A stretch of 64,000 nt of DNA from Bedellia somnulentella (GCA_963576735.1 OY755187.1:2852001-2916000), one strand, 5' to 3'; positions 30,558 through 40,928 are shown, counted from the stretch's first letter. The notes: a model not told the origin generated them from the letters alone. A program made the numbers and translations.

Positions 30558-30656
30558 ATTCTTATTTATCGTGTAACATATTAAGTGTGTTATGTTAATG
30601 TTACATTAAATAAAATATTATAACACTAGGCTTATATATTAATATATAATTAGCTG

Positions 30657-30806
30657 TGTAGTGTCGGCTTAGAAAAGCATTACTTTATTTCTTTTCGTGG
30701 GTGTTCATAATAGGCGATTAGGGGCTTATGGATGAGGCTTAGGGGTCATATTGCGGCTTTTTAAGTAACTTTTGTGAGATGCCGTTGGAGACCCATCACC
30801 GTAATT
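30657..30806 (+). mobile_element. SINE-A, diverged, 3' end missing
   Basis: First duplicate copy: CTGTGTAGTGTCGGCTTAGA to GGAGACCCATCACC, with a local duplication of the GGGGCTTA segment. It stops where the minus SINE-A begins. Confidence 0.75.
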
Positions 30807-31063
30807 ATTTTACATACATACGTACATATACTCACGGCTATAAATCCCAAGAAGGGGTAGGCAGAGCTAAGGAATTAGAAATTCCTCAGCCACTTTTGGA
30901 AATGTGAGTAGGGAAACGATGGTAAAAATAAAGGTTGTTGGTGATGGGCCTCCAACCGCATCGCCCAACAATCCCTTAAAGGCCCAAATACCGTTAGTCG
31001 CCTCTTACGTTCAGCCACCGGAAGAAATGGGGTAGTGCTATTTTAAGCCGACACTACACAGCC
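30807..31063 (-). mobile_element. SINE-A, subfamily A1
   Basis: Near-consensus reverse copy from ATACATACGTACATATACTC to ACACTACACAGCC. Much less diverged than its neighbours, so younger. Confidence 0.92.
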
Positions 31064-31165
31064 TTATTCTTATTTATCCTGTAAGATATAAAGTGTGTTA
31101 TGTTAATGTTACATTAAATAAAATATTATAAAACTAGGCGTATATATTAATGTATATAAGTATAC

Positions 31166-31326
31166 ATAGTGTCGGCTTAGAATAGTAGGTACCACCTTAT
31201 TTCTTCCCGTGGTTAAGAGGAGAGTAAGGGTATTGAGGCTTTTTAAGTAAGTCTTGTGAGATGCCAATGGAGACCCATCATCGCCTTTATTTTACAATCT
31301 TTCCCCACTCAGTTACCAAAAGTCAT
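31166..31326 (+). mobile_element. SINE-A, diverged, truncated 3'
   Basis: Second duplicate copy: ATAGTGTCGGCTTAGAATAG to CCCCACTCAGTTACCAAAAG. It lacks the 3' third. Confidence 0.75.
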
Positions 31327-31844
31327 GGATTCTTAAAACAGTTTCGCTACACTTTTTTAATTATACCATGACACATTGTCCATGGAAGCCTTTTCAATTT
31401 GACAGTTGACTTAAAAATGTATTTAATATGTCGTCTACCAATCATTATTGGAGAATAAAAGCTGTAATTAGGAGTTACAAAGATCACCTGCTTTACTTTA
31501 CAAAGTAGGAGGTAATAAGGTGTCGCAAACAAGAATATTGTTTTAAACAAAAGTATTGGGGACATTATACTAAATACCGTATTATTTTCAAAAAGAAAAG
31601 CTTTTGAAAGGGTTTCTTGTGGGTGGCTTTTATTGAATAAAATTACAAAAGTATGGTGACAAATAAACAATGAGTCAAAAGACTTTGTCAGTCTGTTATA
31701 TTAATTATTTACCATAATTATTTTAATACATGGAAGCTACAGTATAAATGTTGATAATAATTTAGTTTACATAAAAGATGAATTTTATTGTAAGGGATTC
31801 ACAAGTAGATGTTCGAATATGGAGATTAAGTTTCTGTTTTACAT
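31327..31844. other. AT-rich spacer
   Basis: A 107-codon minus frame (31347-31670) has no recognised motif and no splice context. It is treated as chance. Otherwise nothing. Confidence 0.4.
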
Positions 31845-32079
31845 AAATACATATATAACGGCTATAAATCCCTAAAAGGGGTAGCCAGAGCTTTAGAGCT
31901 AGAAACTCTTCAGCCACATTTGGAAGTTGATAGGGGACAAGATGGTAGAAATAAAGTATCGTTGGCGATGGGTCTCCAAGCGCATTGGCCACTTAATAAA
32001 GCCTCATTCACCCTAAGTTGCCTCTTACGATACCCGTGGATAGAAAGGTAGGGTATATTCTAAGCCGGCACTACATTGC
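31845..32079 (-). mobile_element. SINE-A, subfamily A2
   Basis: Reverse A2 copy (GACAAGATGGTAGAAATAAA; GATACCCGTGGATAGAAAGG) with a worn tail (ATAAATACATATATAACGGC). Confidence 0.88.
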
Positions 32080-32552
32080 GATATATTTATATCTGAGATA
32101 TAATATCAGTACAATATGGGAATTAAGATTTCTAAAATACAGCGTACAGGGGCGATCTTAGATTTTACATATTTATAACACAAAAAGACACCTTTAGTTA
32201 AGAAAGAACACCAATTCTGAAAATATTAACAACTGATTATAATAATTTCTCAACTTGCTAAATGGTCATTTTGGGTCCGAGTTTGAATGACATACTTAAG
32301 TAACGGATTCATCTCTTAAATGGCAAAGGAACTCAAATTATCTCGTCCGAAAAATAACTTTTGTGAATTGTGTAATATAATGGCTTCTACTTATTTTAAC
32401 ATTGTTGCTTTTCATTGTATGAAACTAAGATTTGCCCCTTAATATGTTATTATCATATCTCACCTCATTAGGTACTGTGCTTGTCAAAACTTTTGTAAAA
32501 TAACTGAGCAATTGCTTACAAATGAAATTTTCAAAATTATTCTTCTTTATTA
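32080..32552. other. AT-rich spacer
   Basis: Nothing recognised. Confidence 0.4.
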
Positions 32553-32660
32553 AGAGTCAGCTTAGAAAAGCACTAACCCATTTCTGTCAGTGGGTCCCGT
32601 ATTAGGCAGCTTAAGGTATTGCGACATTATAGTGGCTGAGCATCCACCATCACTCATTTT
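32553..32660 (+). mobile_element. SINE-A, degenerate 5' half
   Basis: AGTCAGCTTAGAAAAGCACT, AACCCATTTCTGTCAGTGGG and a rearranged GTGGCTGAGCATCCACCATC. An old copy with a large internal deletion. Confidence 0.5.
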
Positions 32661-33853
32661 CCTAATGAAACTAAGAGCGACTCTTAGTTTTGAATATATC
32701 TATTTAAAATATTTTAAATTTTTTATTAGAAGGAAGAGTTTTATATTCCATTTCATATTTCATGTATGTATTGTATGTTATTTTGTAACCCGATTGTTTT
32801 CCAGTACAATTTTACTATTCGGATAACAGGAAACCTCCACATATTTAAATAAAACAGTGCTCGTAAAGAAACAGACATTAATCAAATCAAACATAAACTC
32901 TGACCGGACGTACAGTTATTAAAAAAGGCAAACAAATTCGGTTAACTAGAGATACATTATACGTGCAATAGAGTATGTGGTATTTTACTATCGATATTAA
33001 TATTATCGATATTATACTATCGATATTTAGGATGTGGTTAACATCCTTGGGTTTAGTAAATATGCTGGGGCTAAATTTTATGGGTTAAAAGTGGGTTGGT
33101 TACAGAGACTGTAAAACTTGAAAGTGTTTCTTCAATTTGTTTGGATAAGGAATGAAATGGTATTTTTGTAACTTTTTGCGGTTTTTGTCGTTTGATGATT
33201 TTTGTAATCAATATTTTTGTATTGCGAATTTATTAAGCATCATTTGTGGGTCTTAAGATATAGATCGGTAGGTTTCACATACAAGAGTAGTATTTAATAT
33301 TAATTCATAAAGGTAGTCAAACAAATAATTTTTAATATATAAAATCATTGCAGATAGGCTCATATCGTTTACCGCTTCCTAAAATAGTCGTTGCGTCAAA
33401 GGCAGTATTCAAAGGTGTGATTTAAAAAATCGGTAACAAGATCACGTATTCTTTTCCATTGTCAATTTTGCCAACCCTCCCTTCCCTTGTACACTTTATA
33501 CCAGCCCTATTCTTCAAAGCGTATGTAAATCTTACATTTGTTACGCAAACCCTTTAGGTTGTTACAAATAATTTGATTCTTTGACATTCGTACATATGTC
33601 ATTGCAACTTTTTGGGCGGATAATCAAAACTACTTTATATCTAAATGGATGGCAGAGTTACAAATCCTTCTTAAAATAACGTGACAATCATCTTGTGTTT
33701 TAACCCACACCCATGTTTCGTATGGAAATCCATCTATGTTGTAAATGCTCATTGTAGATTTAAGTTAAAAACATTAAGTCTGGACACTTATATAATAATT
33801 TATGGAACAAAACAGAGCTTCAATACCCATTTATTCGTGATAAAAGAACTTTT
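32661..33853. other. AT-rich spacer holding a TATCGATA cluster
   Basis: No gene is supported. The only distinct structure is the motif cluster at 32989-33025, listed separately. An open frame at 33681-34025 runs into repeats and is not credible. Confidence 0.4.
32989..33025. promoter_or_regulatory. three TATCGATA (DRE-like) sites
   Basis: Perfect TATCGATA palindromes start at 32989, 33004 and 33018, at 15- and 14-bp spacing. In Drosophila this is the DREF site, and its CGATA core is bound by the insulator protein BEAF-32. The cluster could mark a promoter or boundary. A small degenerate tandem repeat is the other explanation. Confidence 0.5.
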
Positions 33854-33966
33854 TGCATCATCATCATCCGCCAATAGACATCCACTGCAGAATATAGGCC
33901 TTTTGAATGGTCTCCACAATGACCGGTCCTTTGCTGTCCTTACCACATATCTGCGATCTTGGTGTC
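33854..33966 (-). pseudogene. RTE-type LINE 3' end, frameshifted
   Basis: The minus strand codes AKDRSLWRPF, then after a one-base frameshift KAYILQWMSIGG and a stop, followed by a GATGATGATG tail. AQDRSLW...AYVQQW-like ends with (GAT)n tails are typical of RTE elements in Lepidoptera. Only the last about 35 codons remain, so it is dead. Confidence 0.7.
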
Positions 33967-33989
33967 AATTTCTTAGCTCTCAATTCTAT

Positions 33990-34244
33990 TTACATACATA
34001 CATGCATATGCTCACGGCTATATAACTCTAAACGGGGTAGCCAGTGCTTTGGAAATAAAATATTCCTCAGCCACTCTTGGAAGTTAAGTGGGGAAACTGT
34101 GGTAATAATAAATAATTGTTGGTGACGGGTCTCCAACCAAATCGCCCAAAAGTGACTTAGAAAGCCCCTATACCCTTAGTCGCTTCTTACGATCACCTAC
34201 AGGTAAAAAAGGGGTAGTGCTATTCTAAGCCGACACTACACAGC
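33990..34244 (-). mobile_element. SINE-A, subfamily A4
   Basis: Reverse A4 copy (AACGGGGTAGCC; GGTGACGGGTCTCCAACC; TTACGATCACCTACAGG). Its 5' half is part of the 350-bp tandem duplication that follows. Confidence 0.9.
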
Positions 34245-34847
34245 ATTATATTTAGAAGTTCTTTTTGTGTATTTTTAAGGAAACATTGTCTTTAAAATCA
34301 AAACAAATATTGATTCCGCTATTATTTTTGTATTGCTATGTATTTCCGCAAAGTAACGCCTGATTCAATCCAATATAAAAACATTGACATTAAGGTATTC
34401 CAACCAACCTCACACCTAACCAACAGTAACTAGTAAGCAATACAATAGCAAAATCGAATCAATCGCTCGGGAATAAAAAGACTACGCATCCAGAATATGT
34501 TGGTACTTAGAAAGCCCCTATACCCTTAGTCGCCTCTTACGATCACCTACAGGTAAAAAAGGGGTAGTGCTATTCTAAGCCGACACTACACAGCATTATA
34601 TTTAGAAGTTCTTTTTGTGTATTTTTAAGGAAACATTGTCTTTAAAATCAAAACAAATATTGATTCCGCTATTATATTTGTATCGCTATGTATTTCCGCA
34701 AAGTAACGCCTGATTCATCTAATATAAAAACATTGACATTAAGGCATTCCAACCAACCTCACACCTAACCAACAGTAACTAGTAAGCAATACAATAGCAA
34801 AATCGAATCAATCGCTCGGGAATAAAAAGACTACGCATCCAGAATAT
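34155..34847. repeat. 350-bp direct tandem duplication
   Basis: 34155-34498 is repeated at 34505-34847 with only a few differences (TTCAATCCAATA versus TTCATCTAATA). The left boundary falls inside a minus SINE-A, so the second copy starts with a truncated SINE. A 6-nt GTTGGT sits at the junction. High identity implies a recent event. Confidence 0.95.
34505..34594 (-). mobile_element. SINE-A 5' part, copied by the duplication
   Basis: The duplicated fragment of the A4 copy, from ACTTAGAAAGCCCCTATACC to ACACTACACAGC. It did not arise by its own insertion. Confidence 0.9.
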
Positions 34848-35060
34848 AGTAGGCAGGGGCCTACGACTACAATAGCACACTTCCTTAGTATTCAGACGGG
34901 TTATTCAAATAATTGTTTTGTAATTGTTGTCCAATGCACGTGCTAAGAAGGGTTCGTCGACAATAGGGTAGTTTTTAGTTGTTATTTGAATATTGCGTTA
35001 GATGACTTGTGTCGATTTTAAATTGCACTATTCTATGCTTTTAGAGGTACACTAAAAAAA

Positions 35061-35427
35061 CCGTGATAGCCCAGTAGGTAGAACACTCGGTTATCGTGCA
35101 AACGACTAGTGTTCAAATCCTGGGTCGGGCCTACACCATTAGTCTTTTCTTAAGACTTATGTGTGGTTAATTTATCATGGTTGTTAACGGTGAGGGAAAA
35201 CATCGTGAGGAAACCCACATGGCTGAGTTGTACTTAGTCATGTGACAGTGTATTCGTACAAAACGGCGATAGGCCTGCCCCCTATCACGTGAGTACACTG
35301 TCCATGCAAAACGTGGGTACTCTGAACACCAGGTGACAAAGTCACGTGATGTTCAGAAGTATTGTACCTCTGCCAATCCCTTCGGGGATATTCGGCGTGA
35401 ACGTTTATGTTTATGTTATGTTTATTA
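35061..35427 (+). mobile_element. SINE-B, full length
   Basis: A box TAGCCCAGTAGG, B box GTTCAAATCC, the core ACATCGTGAGGAAACCCAC, both CACGTG motifs and a TTTATG tail. Little divergence from the 4061 and 5846 copies. Upstream ACTAAAAAAA and downstream ACTTAGAAAAA may be a target duplication. Confidence 0.95.
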
Positions 35428-35814
35428 CTTAGAAAAAGTTTAAAAGATTTCAAGTACATACAATCTTATGCTCATAAATTATTTTTTTAAAGTGCATTGC
35501 TGATTTCTTTGAGTTCAATAAGATGGAAAAAATATCACAAATATAAAAAATCCCTAATTGCGTAATTAGATAAGTTAATTAAGGAACACATTAATTACAA
35601 TAATGAATTATTCCTATCGGATCACCAAAACCTAAGGTAGCATTAAAAATATTTATCTACACTTATTTATAATTCGCTATACAGGGGTAAACTTTTTATC
35701 TCTAAACACGAAAATTATTTTAAATTCAGATTTCCATACTTTTCAGGAGAGATATGAGCTATATAATTCATCATACTATTTTTTTAACGGGTGAGTAGTG
35801 TTTAACACCGTTTA
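35428..35814. other. AT-rich spacer
   Basis: Nothing recognised. Confidence 0.4.
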
Positions 35815-35863
35815 GGGACTACCCTGTTTAGGTATTTATAGCCGTTAGTATATGTATGTATGT
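35815..35863 (+). mobile_element. SINE-A 3' end fragment
   Basis: ACCCTGTTTAGGTATTTATAG and GCCGTTAGTATATGTATGTA match the last about 50 bp of SINE-A. Confidence 0.6.
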
Positions 35864-35902
35864 GTAGCACATCTAACATCTTATCACTATCGAAAATCGG
35901 CT

Positions 35903-36119
35903 TTGCCTTGTAGTGTCGGCTTAGAATAGCACTACAAATAGGTATTGGGGCTTTTAAGGAATTTTTGGGCGATGCGGTGGAGACCCATCACCAACAACCT
36001 TTACTTCACCATCTTTTCCCCACGCAACTTCTAAAAGTGGCTGAGGAATGTCTAATTTCTTAGCTCTGGCTACCCCTTTTAGGGATTTATAGCCGTGAGT
36101 ATATGTATGTATGTATGTA
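35903..36119 (+). mobile_element. SINE-A, subfamily A1, internal deletion
   Basis: Starts GCCTTGTAGTGTCGGC. The CATTTCTTCCGG block is deleted, joining CACTAC to AAATAGGTATTGGGG. The rest is near consensus with a four-unit tail. Confidence 0.9.
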
Positions 36120-36370
36120 AGTCTTCTTATACTACGTTCAGTGATCCGCCAACCAATCGACAACCCTTCGATATACAGACAAATATATTTCTCACAGAAC
36201 AAGAGTACACGTGTTTAATAAAATACCATTGTACGTCTTACAATACGCATTTCCTCAGTATTATGGGGTCGAATGACAATCACGCAGGATGTGCTTTGTG
36301 AAAAGATCCTTACCTTGCGTATGGTGGCACGTAGTAGTAATCTTATTAGGACTTACTACTGATCTAAATA

Positions 36371-36610
36371 TTACATACATATACTCAAGGCTATAATTCC
36401 CTAGAAGGGGTAGCCAGAGCCAAGGAACTATAAATTTCTCAACCACTTTTGGAAGTTAAGTGGGGAAAAGGCGGTAAAATAAAGGTTGTAGGTGATGGGT
36501 CTCCAACAGCATCGCCCAAAAATCCAATAATAAGTCCCAATACCCTTAGTCGCCTTACGACACCCGTGGGTAGAAAGGGGTAGCGACATTCTAAGCCGGC
36601 ACTACACGGC
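36371..36610 (-). mobile_element. SINE-A, subfamily A3
   Basis: Reverse A3 copy (ACACCCGTGGGTAGAAAGG; GTAGCGACATTCTAAGCCGG; ATTCCCTAGAAGGGGTAGCC). Confidence 0.92.
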
Positions 36611-36640
36611 AAATCAAATATTAAATTCTAAATAATGGTA

Positions 36641-36735
36641 TTCTTACGACTATAATGTCCAAAGTGAGGTAGCCAGTAGCCAGAGCTTCAGGAATATTTC
36701 AGCTACTTCAGAAGTTTGAGTAATGAAAATGTGTG
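36641..36735 (-). mobile_element. SINE-A 3' remnant, degenerate
   Basis: TTACGACTATAATGTCCAAA, a duplicated GTAGCCAGTAGCCAGAGC, then GAAGTTTGAGTAATGAAA. Confidence 0.45.
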
Positions 36736-37977
36736 TAAAATTAGGAATTAGTCAGCGAAAAAAAATACGCTAGTTTTATTCAAATCCGACCAAAGAGAAC
36801 ACATTTTATTTCGTAGTAAAATTGATAGTTTATATAATTTTTTGTTCTATAAAGAAGGAAGAATGTAAGGAAAAAACCGCCATCTTATAAGGGCGCAATT
36901 ATAGATACTTTAGGGAACAATAGTGGCAGGATTCATAAATCTATTTACCAACCCTACATATTTATGTTGTTCCATAAACTTTCATTTAATTACAACTTTG
37001 AAGGTGGTCGAAAATAATATGCTAGATCCTCTGTTATTCTTTATTTCTACCAAAGTTACCACCACCGTAAAGACTGGAATTATTTTGAAGCAATACTCTA
37101 AATGCGTTACAGATACTTTATGAAATCTATTTTATATCCACCCAGTTTATTTCTAACGAGTATGACTGGATAAGCCATCTGGTCAGAGCCACCCAAATAC
37201 CAAAACAATGCCAAACCAATATGTCAATCGCTCTTTATTTTGGCAGCCATTATTTAACGTGCGCGCGCATCGGAACGTGTGTTTACTTTCAACTGTCAAC
37301 GTGATAGAGAATTTATCTGAGGCGACTCTGTTTTTATACGATTTCTATTGATTTAGTAGCGCTGAAGAAATTATTTATTCGAAACTTAAATAATCACATA
37401 AATTTGGAGGCAATGTAAAACAAGATGGAGCGGGGACAAGGAAATAGATTTTAAATTCGTATTAATGTTTTTAGTTTTTTATTGAGTATATCAATCGAGT
37501 TTCAGGAATTACTGAATTTAAGTGCGGTTTTTTAGATAAATGTTGTCAATGGAGCTCAAAAGGTCTGAGTTTTATTGAGTAGTGAACAAAATTATGTCAA
37601 GATACTAGATACAGTAGCGATAAATTAAAAAAAAATGCCTATGTTACTCATATTTTTGCTCGATTATCATAACTTCAGTAAAACAAGTCTACAAGGTTTC
37701 GTACAGCCTTTGGATATAATACAGTACAATGTAGTTTCACGCAATTTGCCATAAAACTTCAAAAGATTTTCCTATCAATTATAATAAAAATGATCAAAAA
37801 CAACAATGGGTTCACGTATAAGAGTCAGCACATCCTGAAGTTGTTAAATTTTTCAATGCAACCGAGATCGTAAAACATATTTTTATTACAAACAAAAGAT
37901 GATGTTAGTTTTTATGGAAATCTGTTACAATAATAATCACATGGATTTTAAACTTCCGTCAAATTTACATACTTGCA
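36736..37977. other. spacer with one GC-richer patch
   Basis: No gene or repeat is recognised. 37200-37335 is less AT-rich, with GTGCGCGCGCATCGG at about 37260. A regulatory role is possible but unsupported. Confidence 0.35.
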
Positions 37978-38484
37978 TTACATACATACATATACTCACG
38001 GCCATAAATCCCAAAAAAGGGTAGCCAGAGCTTCGGACCTAGAAACTCCTCAGCCACATTTAGAAGTTGATAGGGGACAAGATGGTAGAAATAAAGTGTC
38101 GTCGGTGATGGGTCTCCAACCGCATCGCCCAAAAACAACTTAAAAAGTCCCATACCCTTAGTCACATCTAACGACAAAAGTGGAAAGGAAACAACTATTG
38201 ATTTTCGGATATTTTAAACGCAAATGTAACTTAAAATTTTGTGAAGGTAGTTAGTATTAATAATTTTATAGTACTGTATAATGACCAATAACACCTCAGT
38301 CTTCCCGTGACCATGATAACTGAAAAGTTTTCGAAACGTCGGGTTTTAAAAATAATGTAATAACACGCGATTAAAATATCCGAAAATCAATAGTTGTTTC
38401 AATTATAATGTGCAATCGTGAAAATCTTAGAAAATACTATAAAAGGAGAAAGGGGTATTGACATTCTAACCCGACACTACACAG
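37978..38484 (-). mobile_element. SINE-A (A2) split by a 260-bp insertion
   Basis: The reverse A2 copy runs from ATTACATACATACATATACT to about 38188 and resumes at 38449 with AAAGGGGTATTGACATTC to ACACTACACAGC. The insert (38189-38448) is listed separately. The repeated AAAGG on both sides suggests a target duplication. Confidence 0.85.
38189..38448. mobile_element. MITE-like element inside a SINE-A
   Basis: AAACAACTATTGATTTTCGG at 38189 pairs with CCGAAAATCAATAGTTGTTT ending at 38399. The arms continue inward for about 33 bp in all with one visible mismatch. The right arm is about 50 bp short of the insert's right end, so it is subterminal. AAAGG at 38184-38188 and 38449-38453 flank the insert. 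It has no coding capacity. The inner GTTTTCGAAACGTCGGG is unusual. Confidence 0.75.
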
Positions 38485-38809
38485 CAATAAGTGTTCAACA
38501 CACACTCACCCATAACTCTATTAACGGTGATTAGTATAATGTATTTAATACGGATGTGATTTTATTTTCAAAAAGCTTAGAATTGATTTTGAATGACGAT
38601 ATATTTCCTGCTGCTATATATACGTCTTCAGTCTTTACTAGTTTTGGTCCAAGCTTTATGGGCATATTGACATATTTATTGGCTATTTAGACTAATTCCG
38701 GGTCATTTTACTGTTAGTCAACTTATTGTTGAACCTGACATTTGCCTTTCCCTCATTAGATGGTCAGTGTCAGGTATCTAGTTAATTAATTGTTTAAATT
38801 TTAAAGTTC
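38485..38809. other. AT-rich spacer
   Basis: Nothing recognised. Confidence 0.4.
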
Positions 38810-38822
38810 ACTATAAAACTGT

Positions 38823-39068
38823 TGCTGTGTAGTGTCGGCTTAGAATAGCACTACCCCATTTCTTCCGGTGGGTGTACGTAAGAGGCGACTAACGGTATTG
38901 GGGCTTTTAAGGGATTTTTGGGCGATGCGGTTGGAGACCCATCACCAACAATCTTTATTTCACCATCTTTTCCCCACGCAACTTCCAAAGGTGGCTGAGG
39001 AATGTCTCTTTCCCTAGCTCTGGCTACCCCTTCAAGGGATTTACAGCCGTGAGTATATGTATGTATGT
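38823..39068 (+). mobile_element. SINE-A, subfamily A1, with short target duplication
   Basis: Near-consensus A1. ACTATAA occurs at 38810-38816 and 39069-39075. Confidence 0.93.
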
Positions 39069-39091
39069 ACTATAATTCATTAGATGAAATA

Positions 39092-39196
39092 CCAGGTAGT
39101 ACACTGTCTAAGTAAAACGCGGGTACTCTGAACACCACGTGATAATGTCACTTGATTGTTAGAAGTATTAGTACTTCTGTTAACCCCTGAGTTTGA
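39092..39196 (+). mobile_element. SINE-B 3' part
   Basis: GTACACTGTCTAAGTAAAAC, GCGGGTACTCTGAACACCAC and a worn 3' end (TTCTGTTAACCCCTGAG). The E-boxes are mutated. Confidence 0.75.
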
Positions 39197-39283
39197 GATC
39201 ATATGAGAACATTATTAAAAAAAAGTGGATAATGCATGGCAAAAGAACTTTCTGTACAACTGTAGTTTGAATAATACTATACT

Positions 39284-39410
39284 CCAATGATACTTTATTT
39301 CTACCATCTTGTCCCCTTTCACCTTCCAAATGTGGCTGAGGAGTTTCCTGCTGTAAAGGTCTGTCCACCCCTTTTTGGGATTTGTGGTCGTGAGTATATG
39401 TATGTATGTA
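39284..39410 (+). mobile_element. SINE-A 3' half (A2), 5'-truncated
   Basis: CAATGATACTTTATTTCTAC to TTTTTGGGATTTGTGG and the GTGAGTATATGTATGTATG tail. The 5' half is missing. Confidence 0.8.
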
Positions 39411-39680
39411 AATCAATAGATAAGCTAATGCATTTAAAACAGATCTGTATTGAAAACAATGCAACCGAAATACAACTAAATCCAGAACATCAAATTGTTC
39501 AATAAATCAAATGCCCAGTACAATGGATATTGGTTCTAAAAATACTAACATTACGTTACTACTTGCTCGGTTGTACTCACTTCTCTATATTAAGTTTGAA
39601 TTGTTTGTATGTCTGTTTGTGAGAACGTTTTATTAAGGCTGATGTGAAAACAACATAAGAGAGTTTTTGAGAAGATTGAC
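39411..39680. other. AT-rich spacer
   Basis: Nothing recognised. Confidence 0.4.
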
Positions 39681-39790
39681 GTCTGTGGCCTAGTTGGTAG
39701 GTGACTGTTGTAAGGTCGCGGGTTCAAATTGCGCTCAGAGCATTTGTAAAATAAGGTATGGTTGGTCATGGGTCGGCAACTACATCCCAC
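39681..39790 (+). mobile_element. tRNA-derived SINE of another family
   Basis: A box TGGCCTAGTTGG (39686-39697) and B box GGTTCAAATT (39721-39730) at tRNA spacing, followed by GCTCAGAGCATTTGTAAAAT and GTCATGGGTCGGCAACTAC. This differs from SINE-B. Its 3' end is cut by the next SINE-A. Confidence 0.6.
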
Positions 39791-39799
39791 AATAATAAC

Positions 39800-40057
39800 A
39801 TACATACATACATACATACATATACTCACGGCCATAAATCCCTTAATGGGGTAGCCAGAGCTTTGGAATGAGAAATTCCTCAGCCACTTTTGGAAGTTGA
39901 TTGGGGAAAAAATGGTAATAATAAATGTTTTTGGTGACGGGTCTCCAACCACATCGCCCAAAAATCACTTAAAAAGCCTCTATACCCTTAGACGTCTCTT
40001 ATGATCACCCACGGGTAGAAATGGGGTAGTGTTATTCTAAGCCGACACTACACGGCG
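39800..40057 (-). mobile_element. SINE-A, subfamily A4, with target-site duplication
   Basis: Reverse A4 copy with a long TACATACATACATACATACA tail and markers GGTGACGGGTCTCCAACC and CTTATGATCACCCACGGG. The exact 9-bp repeat AATAATAAC (39791-39799 and 40058-40066) flanks it. Confidence 0.93.
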
Positions 40058-40066
40058 AATAATAAC

Positions 40067-40928
40067 TTAAGACTAATAATAACAATAACCCGCTCAAAGA
40101 ATCTTTATTATTGATTATTATAATTACCAAAGTTTCAAAATAAATCAATTTCAAGTACATAAAATTAAAAGTTTGTAAGCCAAGTTTCTTCATTCTCAAT
40201 ATGAGATAAATTCAAGTAAAACCAGACAAAACGAGTTGTATACTGTAGACAAAGCGGAACATATGCAATGCATTAAAACGCATGTGTGAGCGCCTGAGCA
40301 TCAAAAAACTGTACAGTTTTAAGACAAAAACATAGATTTTTGCAAGATGTTTTTTTACTAACATGCATACGGGTATATGCGTTCACCAAAGTTAGTTTTA
40401 AAGGATTAGGCGTCTAAAATTAGAGATACAATAGCCAATTCAATCATTAAAAATCTTATTACAATTAAAAAAGGCGTAAATTCTTGGTTATCTAGTAAGT
40501 TGGTGCTTTATAAAAAAAACTGTATTCTGTAAAATAAGTCGTCTCTTATTACACTGGTGCAAAGAAATGTGTTAGTAGTATTCGGATCCGATTTAACACG
40601 GCACTATGAAATAGAGAAGAAATTGGTTTTAGACTGCAAAACTTTTTAACTGATTTCGTTGGATTCTTATACTTTGTTTTATTTTCAGGTAAGACTTCAA
40701 TTAATTTATCTGCTCAAGGAAACCCCGTATACTTCAGTAATTCTATGAAAATACTATGGTGAGTATGGCAAACTTTATTTAATAGCTCTTTCTTGCCGTC
40801 GAAGTATTACTAATTTCATACTTTTTAATCAAATATGAATACATAAAAATCTCGACTTTTTTTTATTCGTTCGTATCATATCTGCAGATTTAAGTATTTC
40901 ATTTTTAATATTACTTCTCCATTTTTCC
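40067..40928. other. AT-rich spacer holding a fused splice site
   Basis: No repeat copy is seen. The only notable structure is the acceptor-donor signal at 40688/40689, listed separately. Confidence 0.4.
40640..40765 (+). promoter_or_regulatory. candidate recursive splice site or 70-nt exon
   Basis: TTAACTGAT (branch-like, about 40645) and ACTTTGTTTTATTTTCAG end at 40688 and are joined directly to GTAAGA. A strong donor ATG|GTGAGT follows at 40758/40759, giving a possible 70-nt exon 40689-40758 with one fully open frame (contains SINLSAQGNPVYFSNS). The layout fits either a recursive site with a downstream donor or an ordinary small exon. Confidence 0.4.

Larger units (their letters stand above)
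30558..31326. repeat. local tandem duplication, 508-bp offset
   Basis: The block beginning ATTCTTATTTATC at 30558 recurs at 31066, and ATGTTAATGTTACATTAAAT repeats at the same 508-bp offset. The similarity continues into a diverged plus SINE-A in both copies (TTGTGAGATGCC; GGAGACCCATCA). A minus SINE-A (30807-31063) lies between the copies and probably inserted after the duplication. Confidence 0.75.

Noticed and set aside
31347..31670. 107-codon minus frame
   Set aside because: AT-driven hydrophobic residues, no motif, no promoter or splice signals.
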